Part shown: one piece after another, positions 1-6,808 of the stretch
Numbering within the stretch: the stretch's first letter is position 1
Layout of the letters: each line of letters begins with the position of its first letter
From: Chitinophaga pinensis
GTDB taxonomy: Bacteria; Bacteroidota; Bacteroidia; M30B66
Direction: 5' to 3'
Assembly: GCA_943333015.1 (NCBI GenBank)
Contig: CALQRR010000042.1
Coordinates: 1 to 8,992 of the forward strand
DNA: 8,992 nt
The notes under the pieces: generated by a model
What the model was told of the DNA's origin: nothing
Seen by the model: only the letters and a program-made list of their open reading frames with translations
Databases searched by the model: none
Position numbers and translations under genes: made by a program

Positions 1-920
1 CTGATTTGGATGGATTTACGTTTGAGGTTTTCCATCCATTGCCAGTGTTGTTTGTTGAAGGTTTCGTTGCGGGTGAGGATGGAGTTGAAGGTGTTGTAGC
101 CAATAGAGGAGATAGCGGTGTTGCCCGTGGAAACATAAATGGAATTGTTGCCAATCATGAGGTCGCAGAGATATACCTGAAGGACGGCGCCGGTTGATGC
201 TCCGGTGTACCCAATTTTTTGACCGGTTTCGGTTTGGCGTGCGATGCGGCGGATGAGTTCTTCGGTTTGGTCGAGAACAGTGAGGGCGGCTTCTTTGCTG
301 GAGAAAAACCCCGCATCCCAATAGAACTTAATTTGTTGCAGGGTGCTTTCGATGGTTTCGTCGGTCCAAATTTCGGTGCCGGGAATTTCGGCGTAGCGTT
401 GATACAATTCGGTGAGCAAGGACGGTTCGAAATGGTCTTCTACCGGATAGGGGAAATGCGTTGTTTCAAACTCGGGAATGTTGAGGATGGATTTCATCCA
501 GTAAAGGAGTTTAAAAGCGGCCAGATCGGGGAATCCGAAATGGTAAAACATGGGAATATCTTCGGCGGCGTAATGAAAATTGGCCTGTTCGTGTTTGCGA
601 AAGGATGCGAGCTGCTCGGTAAGGGTGTGGAGGTATTGGCGGAATTGACCGATAGTTTGGTCGAGTTTGTTGAACTGAAACGTAACCACATCGGGCACTT
701 CGGTGTTGAGCGCCTCGAGCGGGATGCTATAATGCAGACAAATTTTCACGGTTTCGTCGAGTGTGATAGCGGTCTCGCATCGCAAACGGCGGTAGGCACC
801 GTCCTGACTGATTTCGAGGATGTCCATCAGGTCACGGGCGAGGTTGACTTGACCGGGCACGAGTGTTTTGAGTAGGTTGATGAAACGCTGCTGATGTTGA
901 ACGCGGATTTTGTTTGGCAT
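1..920 (-). CDS. Helix-turn-helix domain protein, 3' end outside window (partial)
   Basis: An uninterrupted minus-strand frame runs from an ATG at 920 to the left edge (306 codons, no stop). The protein begins MPNKIRVQHQQRFINLL. Residues about 24-71 resemble a Cro/C1-like helix-turn-helix: a first helix NLARDLMDIL (26-35), then ISQDGAYRRLR (37-47) as likely recognition helix, followed by TLDETVKICLHYSIPLE. The combination 'S.D.AYRR.R...+.DE..K...+..I.L' is one I associate with a family of Bacteroidota HTH proteins of unknown target. Residues about 80-306 look helical and rich in aromatic residues, and I recognise no catalytic motif there. DNA binding is therefore inferred, while the C-terminal role is unknown (ligand sensing or dimerisation are possibilities). 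The gene is divergent from the CsgG-like gene and has its own consensus promoter. The start fits that promoter, leaving a leader of about 40 nt without a Shine-Dalgarno sequence. The coding assignment is firm; the regulator role is moderate. Confidence 0.85.
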   Translation of the reverse strand, partial: MPNKIRVQHQQRFINLLKTLVPGQVNLARDLMDILEISQDGAYRRLRCETAITLDETVKICLHYSIPLEALNTEVPDVVTFQFNKLDQTIGQFRQYLHTLTEQLASFRKHEQANFHYAAEDIPMFYHFGFPDLAAFKLLYWMKSILNIPEFETTHFPYPVEDHFEPSLLTELYQRYAEIPGTEIWTDETIESTLQQIKFYWDAGFFSSKEAALTVLDQTEELIRRIARQTETGQKIGYTGASTGAVLQVYLCDLMIGNNSIYVSTGNTAISSIGYNTFNSILTRNETFNKQHWQWMENLKRKSIQI

Positions 921-967
921 TATTCCGTAAATGATCTGAGTTTTATTTGTGCAATATGCGTAATGTT

Positions 968-999
968 CAAAGGTAATGCGGAAATATCCCTAATTCAAA
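968..999 (-). promoter_or_regulatory. Bacteroidota-type promoter of the HTH gene
   Basis: Read on the minus strand there is TTTG (999-996), a 20-nt spacer, then TACCTTTG (975-968). This matches the Bacteroidota housekeeping sigma consensus TTTG / TAnnTTTG exactly. Transcription would start near 961, about 40 nt before the ATG at 920. The rest of the spacer up to 1133 shows no equally good promoter for the plus-strand gene; CACCTTTG at 1097-1104 is a partial match without a -33 partner. Confidence 0.7.
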
Positions 1000-1133
1000 C
1001 ATGATTGTGTGCGTTTGTATTGTCGAATATACCACATATTACTAATGAATTGAAAAGGTCGGTATAATTCCGTAGAGATGAGGGGCGAGCGAGCGGCACC
1101 TTTGTCTCAACAAAAAACCTAAAAACACTTCTT

Positions 1134-2261
1134 ATGAAACGTCTGACACTTTCCCTGATCCTGATTATTGCTGCTTCCTTTTCGTATGTGGTAGCACAAA
1201 CTTCCCGTCCGCTTTTAGCTGTGGGTGAAATTGATGCCAACGATGCACTCCCCGGAAATGGGTATTCAACCCTGTCGGAAATGGCCATGCGTAAAATGGA
1301 ACGCATGGGCGTGTATGAAATGCTCGACCAATATGATATGAATTACCTCGCCAAGCGCGATGACATTGTGCTTACAGGATGCTATTCGAAAATTTGTCTG
1401 ACCGAAATCGGCGCTAAACTGCATGTAGATAAAATGTTGACCGGTAGTATTCGGACGGTAGGTGAGAACATCACCGTGAACTTCCGGATTTTGGATGTGA
1501 AGTCGGGCATTGTTGAACGGACCCGCACCAATGATTTCCTGAAAATAAATGCCGAATACCGAAACATGATTGAGATCACATTAGATGAACTGATGGGTAA
1601 TCCTGTGGATGAGGAAACGAAGAAGAAGCTGACCTTGAAAAATGATTTTGACAATACGGTGAACAACCCGTACCAATTACGATTACGTACCGACGGGCCA
1701 CGCATGGGCTTCACCATGTTTACCGGAGAAACAGCGACCATCCTTGGGACAAACCGCAATGTGGGTGGATTTGAAGCGCAACCAATGATGTTTCAATTCG
1801 GTTACCAGTTTGAGAAGCAGTATTTAAATGAAGGGAATTTTCAAGCCTTGTTTGAATTTATTCCGATGATGACCGGCTTGGATCAGGGTCTTTTCATTCC
1901 AAGTATCACCGTGATGAATGGCTTACGTAACAATAAAAACGGATGGGAATTCGCTTTTGGTCCAACCTTTTCCGTTGTTACTAAAAGTCAGGGATATTAT
2001 GCAGCCGATACCCATCGGTGGACCTTGCTGAACGACAGTTTGCCAACACCCGAAAACGCTGATGTCATTACCCGACTCGATAGCCGTGGGGATGCTTCTG
2101 TACAGGCCGGATTCATTTTCGCTTTTGGGAAAACATTTAAATCAGGAAAATTGAATATTCCAGTAAATGCATTTGTGATTCCGAGCAATAAAGGCTTGCG
2201 TTTCGGTGTCTCGTTTGGTTTTAATGCCCGTGATCGGTATGCGTATACTGCCGTAAAATAA
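1134..2261 (+). CDS. Exported protein with CsgG/TolB-like N-terminal module and beta-rich C-terminus
   Basis: This 375-residue protein has a clear signal peptide (MKRL, hydrophobic core to about residue 20) with predicted cleavage A21|Q22. Residues about 25-135 resemble the CsgG/FlgO/TolB-N-like fold found in envelope proteins: LLAVGEID at the first strand, a helix with RKMERMGVYEMLD, then GCYSKICLTEIGAKLHVDKMLTGSI and a strand pair ending in ILDVKSG. The C83-x4-C88 pair before 'EIGAKL' recurs in this group and may form a disulfide. Residues about 175-375 are rich in alternating beta-strands (for example MMFQFGYQFEKQYL, WEFAFGPTFSVV, LRFGVSFGFNARDRYAY), consistent with an outer-membrane or surface beta structure. 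I do not recognise a named family for this half. The start follows an A-rich leader typical of Bacteroidota, and a terminator follows the gene, so it is probably monocistronic. Envelope location is likely; biochemical role unknown. Confidence 0.85.
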   Translation: MKRLTLSLILIIAASFSYVVAQTSRPLLAVGEIDANDALPGNGYSTLSEMAMRKMERMGVYEMLDQYDMNYLAKRDDIVLTGCYSKICLTEIGAKLHVDKMLTGSIRTVGENITVNFRILDVKSGIVERTRTNDFLKINAEYRNMIEITLDELMGNPVDEETKKKLTLKNDFDNTVNNPYQLRLRTDGPRMGFTMFTGETATILGTNRNVGGFEAQPMMFQFGYQFEKQYLNEGNFQALFEFIPMMTGLDQGLFIPSITVMNGLRNNKNGWEFAFGPTFSVVTKSQGYYAADTHRWTLLNDSLPTPENADVITRLDSRGDASVQAGFIFAFGKTFKSGKLNIPVNAFVIPSNKGLRFGVSFGFNARDRYAYTAVK

Positions 2262-2292
2262 GTGTCAGAAGCGAGTCCTCTTTCGAGGGGCG

Positions 2293-2323
2293 AACGCCTG
2301 GGGATTTTCTCTGGGCGTTTTTT
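2293..2323 (+). terminator. Rho-independent terminator after the CsgG-like gene
   Basis: The arms AACGCC (2293-2298) and GGCGTT (2314-2319) pair, and the stem extends inward with mixed GC, AT and GU pairs to a TTT loop (2305-2307). A run of six T follows (2318-2323). It lies about 30 nt after the stop at 2261. A smaller hairpin CCTC-TTTC-GAGG sits just upstream (2277-2288). Confidence 0.75.
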
Positions 2324-2423
2324 GTGTGATGGAAGGGCAAAGCTTTAGGGAATAGGTTTCAGGAACAGATTCATCGGAATCGTCCGAATCGGTTATCTTC
2401 ACCGCCCAAAACTGAATTCCGAA

Positions 2424-4334
2424 ATGAAAAAAATTTTCTTTTCCCTGATCCTGAGCGCTGCACTTGGAAATGTGATGGCACAGTCGGCCATGAGTCCGGA
2501 GCAACTGCTAAAAGTTGCGCGTGTATCGGCGGTTGGTGTGACAAAAGACGGCAAGAATCTGGTGTATCGTGCCAGCGTGCCTGATCTGACAGCCAACAAA
2601 AACAGTTCTAAGCTTTACATGATTCCGCTCACCGGCGGTGCGGCAACCGTACTCGATAGTTTGGGTTCGTTGGTGGCCGACGGCAGTGTGAGCAAAGACG
2701 GCAAATACCAGCTTCAGGAACATCTGGTGAAAGTGGAAAAAGTGCAGGCCGCCGACTATTACCCGGAAATGACGAAAGCCAATGTGCAGATTTATGATGG
2801 ATTGAATTACCGTCATTGGGACACGTGGGAAGATGGAAAATTCCGTCATGTTTTCCTGCATAAAATGGTCAATGGCAAAGCAGATGAAGGCAAAGACCTG
2901 ATGCCAGGTGAGGCGTTTGACAGTCCGCAGCAGCCCATGGGCGACGAAAGCGATTATACTTTTAGCAACGATGGCCTGCAAGTGGTGTATGTGTGCAAGA
3001 AAAAATCAGGAACAGCATACGCCATCAGCACCAATACCGATTTATACAGTTACGACATTACTACGGGTTTAACATCCAATCTGACCGAAGGTCGTATGGG
3101 CTATGATACCGATCCTTTGTTTTCCTCCCAAAACACCTTGGCGTGGTTGAGCATGAAACGCGACGGGTATGAAGCAGATAAGAACGACATCATTGTGCGC
3201 GGGAAAGCCAGCGATATGAACCTGACAGCCAATTGGGATGGGACGGTAAAATCGTACCGTTGGGCAGATGATGGAAAGAAGATTTATTTTACCGCAGCGG
3301 TAGATGGAACAATGCAATTGTTTGAGGTGGACTATCCGGGTATGACAAAGAAATTGCCAGTGGTTGTTCAGTTGACGAATGGCGATTTTGACATTACTGG
3401 CATTGTTTCGCAAGTGGGAAATACGCTGTTGTTGAGTCGCACCGATATGAATCATGCGGCGGAGATCTTCACATACGATTTCAAAAGTAAGGCCCTGAAA
3501 CAGCTCACGCATGTGAACGATGATTTGTATGCGGGCGTGAAGATGAGTAAAGTGGAACGTCGGTATGTGACCACAACCGATGGCAAGAAGATGTTGGTTT
3601 GGATGGTGTATCCGCCCGATTTTGATCCTACAAAGAAATACCCAACGTTGTTGTATTGCCAAGGCGGTCCACAATCGCCGGTTACGCAGTTTTATTCTTT
3701 CCGGTGGAATTTCCAGTTGATGGCTGCACAAGGTTATATTGTTGTGGCTCCGAATCGTCGTGGCTTACCCGGTTTTGGTGTAGAGTGGAACGAAGCGATC
3801 AGTAAGGATTGGGGCGGACAGTCGATGCGTGATTATCTCAGTGCCATTGATGATGCTTCCAAAGAAAGCTTTGTGGACAAATCACGTTTGGGATGTATTG
3901 GAGCGAGCTATGGTGGATATTCTGTTTTCAACTTAGCCGGCATGCACAACAAGCGTTTCAAAACATTTATCGCCCATGCGGGAGTGTTTAATTTGAAGAG
4001 CATGTATGGAACTACCGAAGAAGTGTTCTTTACCAACTTCGATATGGGCGGTGCCTATTGGGAAAAGAACAATGCTGTGGCTCAAAAGACCTATGCGGAA
4101 TTTGATCCGAGCAATAAAGTGGGCAATTGGGATACGCCGATGTTGATTCTTCACGGAGGAAAAGATTTTCGTGTTCCAGAAGGACAAGGTTTTGAAGCGT
4201 TTCAGGCCTTACAGCTGCGCAATATCAAGAGCCGACTGGTGTATTTTCCTGATGAAAACCATTGGATTTTGCAAGCACAAAATGGCGTGGTTTGGCAGCG
4301 GGAGTTCTTTAAATGGTTGAAGGAAACACTTTAG
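2424..4334 (+). CDS. Secreted S9 family serine peptidase, dipeptidyl peptidase 5-like
   Basis: The protein has 636 residues. A signal peptide (residues 1-19) is predicted to be cut at A19|Q20, giving a periplasmic or exported enzyme. Residues about 25-370 form the beta-propeller typical of prolyl-oligopeptidase family enzymes, with repeated strand and 'DG' turns such as SKDGKY, SNDGLQVVY and ADDGKKIYF. Residues about 380-636 are the alpha/beta-hydrolase domain. Its triad is visible: Ser495 in GASYGG (493-498), Asp581 in HGGKDFRVP and His613 in PDENHW. The segments NRRGLPGFG (444-452) and DWGGQSMRDY (462-471) resemble the dipeptidyl peptidase 5 group known from Porphyromonas, and the triad spacing (86 and 32 residues) fits. 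Such enzymes release dipeptides from peptides during amino-acid scavenging. Acylaminoacyl-peptidase-like activity is an alternative. Both ends are intact and terminators flank the gene, so it is probably a single-gene unit. Family assignment is strong; exact specificity is inferred. Confidence 0.95.
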   Translation: MKKIFFSLILSAALGNVMAQSAMSPEQLLKVARVSAVGVTKDGKNLVYRASVPDLTANKNSSKLYMIPLTGGAATVLDSLGSLVADGSVSKDGKYQLQEHLVKVEKVQAADYYPEMTKANVQIYDGLNYRHWDTWEDGKFRHVFLHKMVNGKADEGKDLMPGEAFDSPQQPMGDESDYTFSNDGLQVVYVCKKKSGTAYAISTNTDLYSYDITTGLTSNLTEGRMGYDTDPLFSSQNTLAWLSMKRDGYEADKNDIIVRGKASDMNLTANWDGTVKSYRWADDGKKIYFTAAVDGTMQLFEVDYPGMTKKLPVVVQLTNGDFDITGIVSQVGNTLLLSRTDMNHAAEIFTYDFKSKALKQLTHVNDDLYAGVKMSKVERRYVTTTDGKKMLVWMVYPPDFDPTKKYPTLLYCQGGPQSPVTQFYSFRWNFQLMAAQGYIVVAPNRRGLPGFGVEWNEAISKDWGGQSMRDYLSAIDDASKESFVDKSRLGCIGASYGGYSVFNLAGMHNKRFKTFIAHAGVFNLKSMYGTTEEVFFTNFDMGGAYWEKNNAVAQKTYAEFDPSNKVGNWDTPMLILHGGKDFRVPEGQGFEAFQALQLRNIKSRLVYFPDENHWILQAQNGVVWQREFFKWLKETL

Positions 4335-4355
4335 GTTTCTGCGTTTATAAAAATA

Positions 4356-4391
4356 AAAAAAGGAGGATATCGTGAGATGTCCTCCTTTTTT
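4356..4391. terminator. Bidirectional rho-independent terminator between convergent genes
   Basis: An A-tract plus GGAGGA (4356-4367) pairs with TCCTCC plus a T-tract (4380-4391). The stem extends inward through TAT/ATG (one GU pair) to the loop CGTGAG (4371-4376). With A-runs on one side and T-runs on the other it would act on both strands. It serves the S9 peptidase gene (stop at 4334) and the convergent DUF2892 gene (stop at 4436). Confidence 0.9.
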
Positions 4392-4435
4392 ATGTCCTTC
4401 TTTAAGGAGAAGCCCATTGTGATGTAATAGGGAAG

Positions 4436-4642
4436 TTAATTCTTTGTCTTACACGTTGACATCCCAAAGAGGGTGTACAGTGGGCAGAAACTGATGAACG
4501 AAGTGGCTACAAATACCCCCCCGAGAACAAGTAGGATAATTCCCAATGTGCCGCTAACAATTCCTGTGAAGTATAAAACAGCGAATACAATAGCCAGCAG
4601 AATGCGGATGATTTTGTCGGTTGAGCCCATGTTTGTTTTCAT
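4436..4642 (-). CDS. DUF2892 (YgaP-like) small inner-membrane protein
   Basis: This is a 68-residue protein: a short cytosolic start (MKTNMGSTDKIIR), two hydrophobic segments (about 11-28 and 33-52) separated by the turn SGTLG, then SFCPLYTLFGMSTC and a basic tail. The pattern G-S-x-D-+-x-x-R at the start, two membrane helices and the CPLY...(G)...TC ending are typical of the DUF2892 / YgaP-like family. The two cysteines (C53, C64) are usual for the family. Relatives occur alone or fused to rhodanese (sulfurtransferase) domains, so a link to sulfur or redox chemistry is possible, but the function is not known. Met5 is an alternative start; Met1 is preferred only because it is the most upstream ATG behind the promoter. 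The gene has its own probable promoter and a Crp/Fnr-type palindrome upstream, which suggests conditional expression. Confidence 0.9.
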   Translation of the reverse strand: MKTNMGSTDKIIRILLAIVFAVLYFTGIVSGTLGIILLVLGGVFVATSFISFCPLYTLFGMSTCKTKN

Positions 4643-4678
4643 AATGTTCTGAGTTTAATAAATTGAAATTTACGAATT

Positions 4679-4686
4679 CAAAGTAA
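4679..4686 (-). promoter_or_regulatory. Probable -7 element of the DUF2892 gene
   Basis: On the minus strand TTACTTTG (4686-4679) matches TAnnTTTG except at the second base. No -33 TTTG exists at the right distance; that position falls inside the palindrome at 4701-4730, as expected for a promoter that depends on an activator. Transcription would begin near 4673, about 30 nt before the ATG at 4642. Confidence 0.45.
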
Positions 4687-4700
4687 ACAGATGGAGTTTT

Positions 4701-4730
4701 TCTAAACTGTGATGAATGTCACGTTTTAGA
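4701..4730. promoter_or_regulatory. Crp/Fnr-family operator (near-perfect 30-bp palindrome)
   Basis: The arms TCTAAACTGTGA (4701-4712) and TCACGTTTTAGA (4719-4730) are inverted repeats matching at 10 of 12 positions, separated by the 6 bp TGAATG. The core TGTGA-N6-TCAC is the classical Crp/HcpR-type half-site arrangement. The centre (4715.5) lies about 42 bp upstream of the predicted DUF2892 transcription start, which is the usual class II activator position. It is also about 76 bp upstream of the yicC ATG, so an effect on that operon is possible. The regulator itself is not encoded in this window. Confidence 0.6.
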
Positions 4731-4778
4731 TTCCGTTTTCATCATCATTTGTCCTCGTTCTAAAAGCGGCAATTTTCC

Positions 4779-4786
4779 TACTTTAG
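4779..4786 (+). promoter_or_regulatory. Probable -7 element of the yicC-gmk-nadD operon
   Basis: TACTTTAG differs from TAnnTTTG at one base and ends only 5 bp before the yicC ATG (4792). Transcription would start at or within a few bases of the start codon, giving a leaderless or nearly leaderless mRNA. No good -33 TTTG is present; the nearest TTTG (4748-4751) is 27 bp away. Confidence 0.4.
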
Positions 4787-4791
4787 CGCCG

Positions 4792-5664
4792 ATGATCAAA
4801 TCCATGACCGGTTTCGGGAAAAGTCAGGCTGTAGTAGGTCTTAAGACCTTGACAATCGATATACGCGCGCTCAATAGTAAACAACTTGATCTGAATTTGC
4901 GTCTTCCGCAAGCTTTCCGCGAAAAGGAAGGCGAGGTGCGCAATTTGGTTTCCGGTATGTTGGAGCGGGGGAAAATTGATGTTTTTGTTTCACTCAAGAG
5001 CACAGCATCTGCCGCAGGAGTTTCACTAAATACGGAGGCTCTCAAAATAAGGTTTGCGTCGTTGAAAGCCTTGGCATTAGAAATTGGAGCGGATACCACT
5101 CATTTATTTTCGGATGTGTTGAGGTTTCCTGATTTAATGCAGGAAGAAGAAACGGAGGCGGGTGATGAAGACTGGAAGCAGGTTCACACAAGTTTGCAGG
5201 AAGCATTGAAACAGGTGGATCAGTTTCGTTTGGATGAAGGGCGCGGCTTGTCGTCTGAACTCATGGATCGTGTGAGCAACATTGAACAGTTTTTAGAATC
5301 TATCACACCACACGAAGAAAGCCGGATGGTTCATGTGCGGGCGCGGTTGAAACAGAAGATTGATGAATTGCTGGCACAAACCGAATCGAGTGCCAATAGG
5401 TTTGAGGAGGAGATGATCTACTTCATGGAAAAGCTCGATATTTCTGAAGAGAAGCAGCGTTTGCGGGCGCATTGTTCGTATTTTAGAGAAACGGCAGCAG
5501 AGCATACAGCATCAGGTAGAAAATTGGCGTTTATCAGTCAGGAGATGGGGCGGGAGATTAATACCATCGGCTCGAAGGCCAACCATGCTGAAATGCAGAA
5601 ACTTGTCGTTTTGATGAAAGACGAACTGGAAAAGATTAAGGAACAACTGAACAATGTGCTGTGA
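4792..5664 (+). CDS. yicC: YicC family endoribonuclease
   Basis: The protein has 290 residues, the usual length for the family. It opens with the hallmark MIKSMTGFGKSQ, the start of the YicC N-terminal domain (to about residue 155). The C-terminal DUF1732 domain follows: a conserved acidic-helical block RFEEEMIYFMEKLDISEEKQRLRAH (about 203-227, shown here in part by its key residues E206, D216 and R225), then GRKLAFISQEMGREINTIGS from 242 and an amphipathic helix to the end. In E. coli YicC is an RNase-type protein that promotes turnover of the small RNA RyhB; the role in Bacteroidota is inferred to be RNA processing or decay. The start is fixed by the family N-terminus and the promoter just upstream. 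Its stop overlaps the next gene by 4 nt, so the two are probably translationally coupled. Confidence 0.97.
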   Translation: MIKSMTGFGKSQAVVGLKTLTIDIRALNSKQLDLNLRLPQAFREKEGEVRNLVSGMLERGKIDVFVSLKSTASAAGVSLNTEALKIRFASLKALALEIGADTTHLFSDVLRFPDLMQEEETEAGDEDWKQVHTSLQEALKQVDQFRLDEGRGLSSELMDRVSNIEQFLESITPHEESRMVHVRARLKQKIDELLAQTESSANRFEEEMIYFMEKLDISEEKQRLRAHCSYFRETAAEHTASGRKLAFISQEMGREINTIGSKANHAEMQKLVVLMKDELEKIKEQLNNVL

Positions 5665-6230
5665 GTGGTAAACTGATCATCATTTGTGCGCCAAGCGGGG
5701 CTGGAAAGACGACCATCGTGCGTCATATTTTGGAAAATATTCCCGGTATTGAGTTCTCTGTATCGGCAACGAACCGCAAACAGCGACCTAACGAAGTACA
5801 TGGAGTGGATTATTACTTCATCAGTACCGAAGAGTTCACCAGCAAGATTGCCCACGACGAATTTCTGGAGTGGGAAGAAGTGTATCCAGGAACATTTTAC
5901 GGAACATTGAAAACTGAAATTGACCGGATTTGGAACCGCGGGAATCATGTGATTTTTGATGTGGATGTGGAAGGCGGTCTCAACATCAAGCGTCATTACG
6001 GAAGCCGAGCCATGCTCGTTTTTGTGATGCCTCCTTCGCTGGAAGTATTGAAAGAGCGTTTGTTTAACCGGGCCACCGAAACGGAAAAAAGCTTCCATGC
6101 GCGTGTTGCAAAAGCAGAACGTGAAATGGAATATTCCAAACATGCCGATCAGATTCTGGTTAACGATCTGTTGGTGGTTACCCTTCCAGAAGCCATCGTT
6201 ATGGCCAATACGTTTTTGAAACAACCCTGA
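5661..6230 (+). CDS. gmk: Guanylate kinase
   Basis: This 189-residue protein catalyses ATP + GMP = ADP + GDP in the cytosol, an essential step to GTP and dGTP. The P-loop APSGAGKTT (10-18) is near the N-terminus. The GMP-binding stretch SVSATNRKQRPNEVHGVDYYF starts at about residue 34 (key residues S34, R39, R42, E45, Y51). EEVYPGTFYGT and the Walker-B-like VIFDVDVEGG follow, then the lid region RLFNRATET with catalytic-type arginines. The length is normal (185-207). The start is GTG at 5661, overlapping the yicC stop as GTGA; no upstream ATG fits, and a later start would remove the P-loop. Two small departures from the usual family motifs are Ala for Gly at the first P-loop position and Asn for Thr in 'SATNR'; neither should abolish activity. 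It is the middle gene of the operon. Confidence 0.97.
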   Translation: MSGKLIIICAPSGAGKTTIVRHILENIPGIEFSVSATNRKQRPNEVHGVDYYFISTEEFTSKIAHDEFLEWEEVYPGTFYGTLKTEIDRIWNRGNHVIFDVDVEGGLNIKRHYGSRAMLVFVMPPSLEVLKERLFNRATETEKSFHARVAKAEREMEYSKHADQILVNDLLVVTLPEAIVMANTFLKQP

Positions 6231-6232
6231 AG

Positions 6233-6808
6233 ATGCATATCGGGCTGTATTTCGGGTCGTTCAATCCAGTGCACATCGGTCATCTCGCCATCGCAGGATA
6301 CCTTGCCCAATTTACCGATTTGGAGCAGGTGTGGCTCGTAGTTTCTCCGCACAATCCTCTGAAGGAAAAAAGCAGTCTTCTCAAAGACCATCACCGGTTG
6401 GCCATGGTCAATGCAGCTGTGGAAGACATTCCCTACATCCGCTCCTCCGACATTGAGTTCTCCTTGCCTCAACCTTCCTATACGGTCAATACGCTGGCTT
6501 ATCTTAAAGAGAAATATCCCCAACACCGGTTCTCCCTGATCATGGGGAGCGATAATTTGGCAGGATTTAAAAAATGGAAGAATTACGAAATCATTCTGCA
6601 GGAGTATCAACTATATGTATACCCACGCCAGGGTTTCGATCCAGGATCATTGAATTTACATCCGGCCGTTGTTCATGTGAATGCCCCGCAAATCGAACTT
6701 TCATCGACCATGATTCGTCAGGCTGTGAAGGGTAAGAAAGACGTGCGGTGTTTTATGCCCATCAAGGCATGGGAATACATGCGGGAAATGCATTTTTACG
6801 AGCATTAA
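6233..6808 (+). CDS. nadD: Nicotinate-nucleotide adenylyltransferase
   Basis: This 191-residue cytosolic enzyme joins ATP and nicotinate mononucleotide to give deamido-NAD, the penultimate step of NAD synthesis. The nucleotidyltransferase signature GSFNPVHIGH (8-17) carries the two histidines of the HxGH motif (H14, H17). PHNPLK (39-44), MGSDNLAGFKKW (104-115) and the C-terminal SSTMIR (157-162) complete the active site. These are the standard NadD motifs, in a length typical of Bacteroidota. The ATG lies 2 nt after the gmk stop (TGAAGATG), with no separate ribosome-binding site, so translation probably depends on gmk. No clear terminator hairpin was found downstream; the 180 nt to the next gene is AT-rich and holds that gene's promoter. 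Confidence 0.97.
   Translation: MHIGLYFGSFNPVHIGHLAIAGYLAQFTDLEQVWLVVSPHNPLKEKSSLLKDHHRLAMVNAAVEDIPYIRSSDIEFSLPQPSYTVNTLAYLKEKYPQHRFSLIMGSDNLAGFKKWKNYEIILQEYQLYVYPRQGFDPGSLNLHPAVVHVNAPQIELSSTMIRQAVKGKKDVRCFMPIKAWEYMREMHFYEH

Noticed and set aside
219..875. 218-codon open frame on the plus strand
   Set aside because: It is the antisense of the HTH gene, which has a longer frame, a consensus promoter and a recognisable domain. The plus-strand translation shows no motif and is unusually rich in Gly and Phe, as expected of a shadow.
1097..1104. CACCTTTG as the -7 box of the CsgG-like gene
   Set aside because: It lacks the first T of TAnnTTTG and has no TTTG or TTG near 20 bp upstream; too weak to annotate.
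2375..2401. Two GAATCG copies 9 bp apart, followed by TATCTTCA as a possible promoter and operator for the S9 gene
   Set aside because: The -7 candidate misses two of six consensus bases, no -33 box is present, and the hexamer repeat is too short to separate from chance.
1148..2454. Shared 15-nt stretch TTTCCCTGATCCTGA in the signal-peptide codons of two genes
   Set aside because: Both encode the common signal-peptide residues F/L-S-L-I-L; flanking bases differ, so similar codon use explains it better than duplication.
3069..3731. 220-codon minus-strand open frame inside the S9 peptidase gene
   Set aside because: It is antisense to a complete, motif-bearing gene; composition rich in His, Ile and Arg is typical of a complementary-strand shadow.
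5538..6224. 228-codon minus-strand open frame opposite yicC and gmk
   Set aside because: It lies across two well-identified genes and its translation (rich in Phe, His and Asn) matches nothing I recognise.
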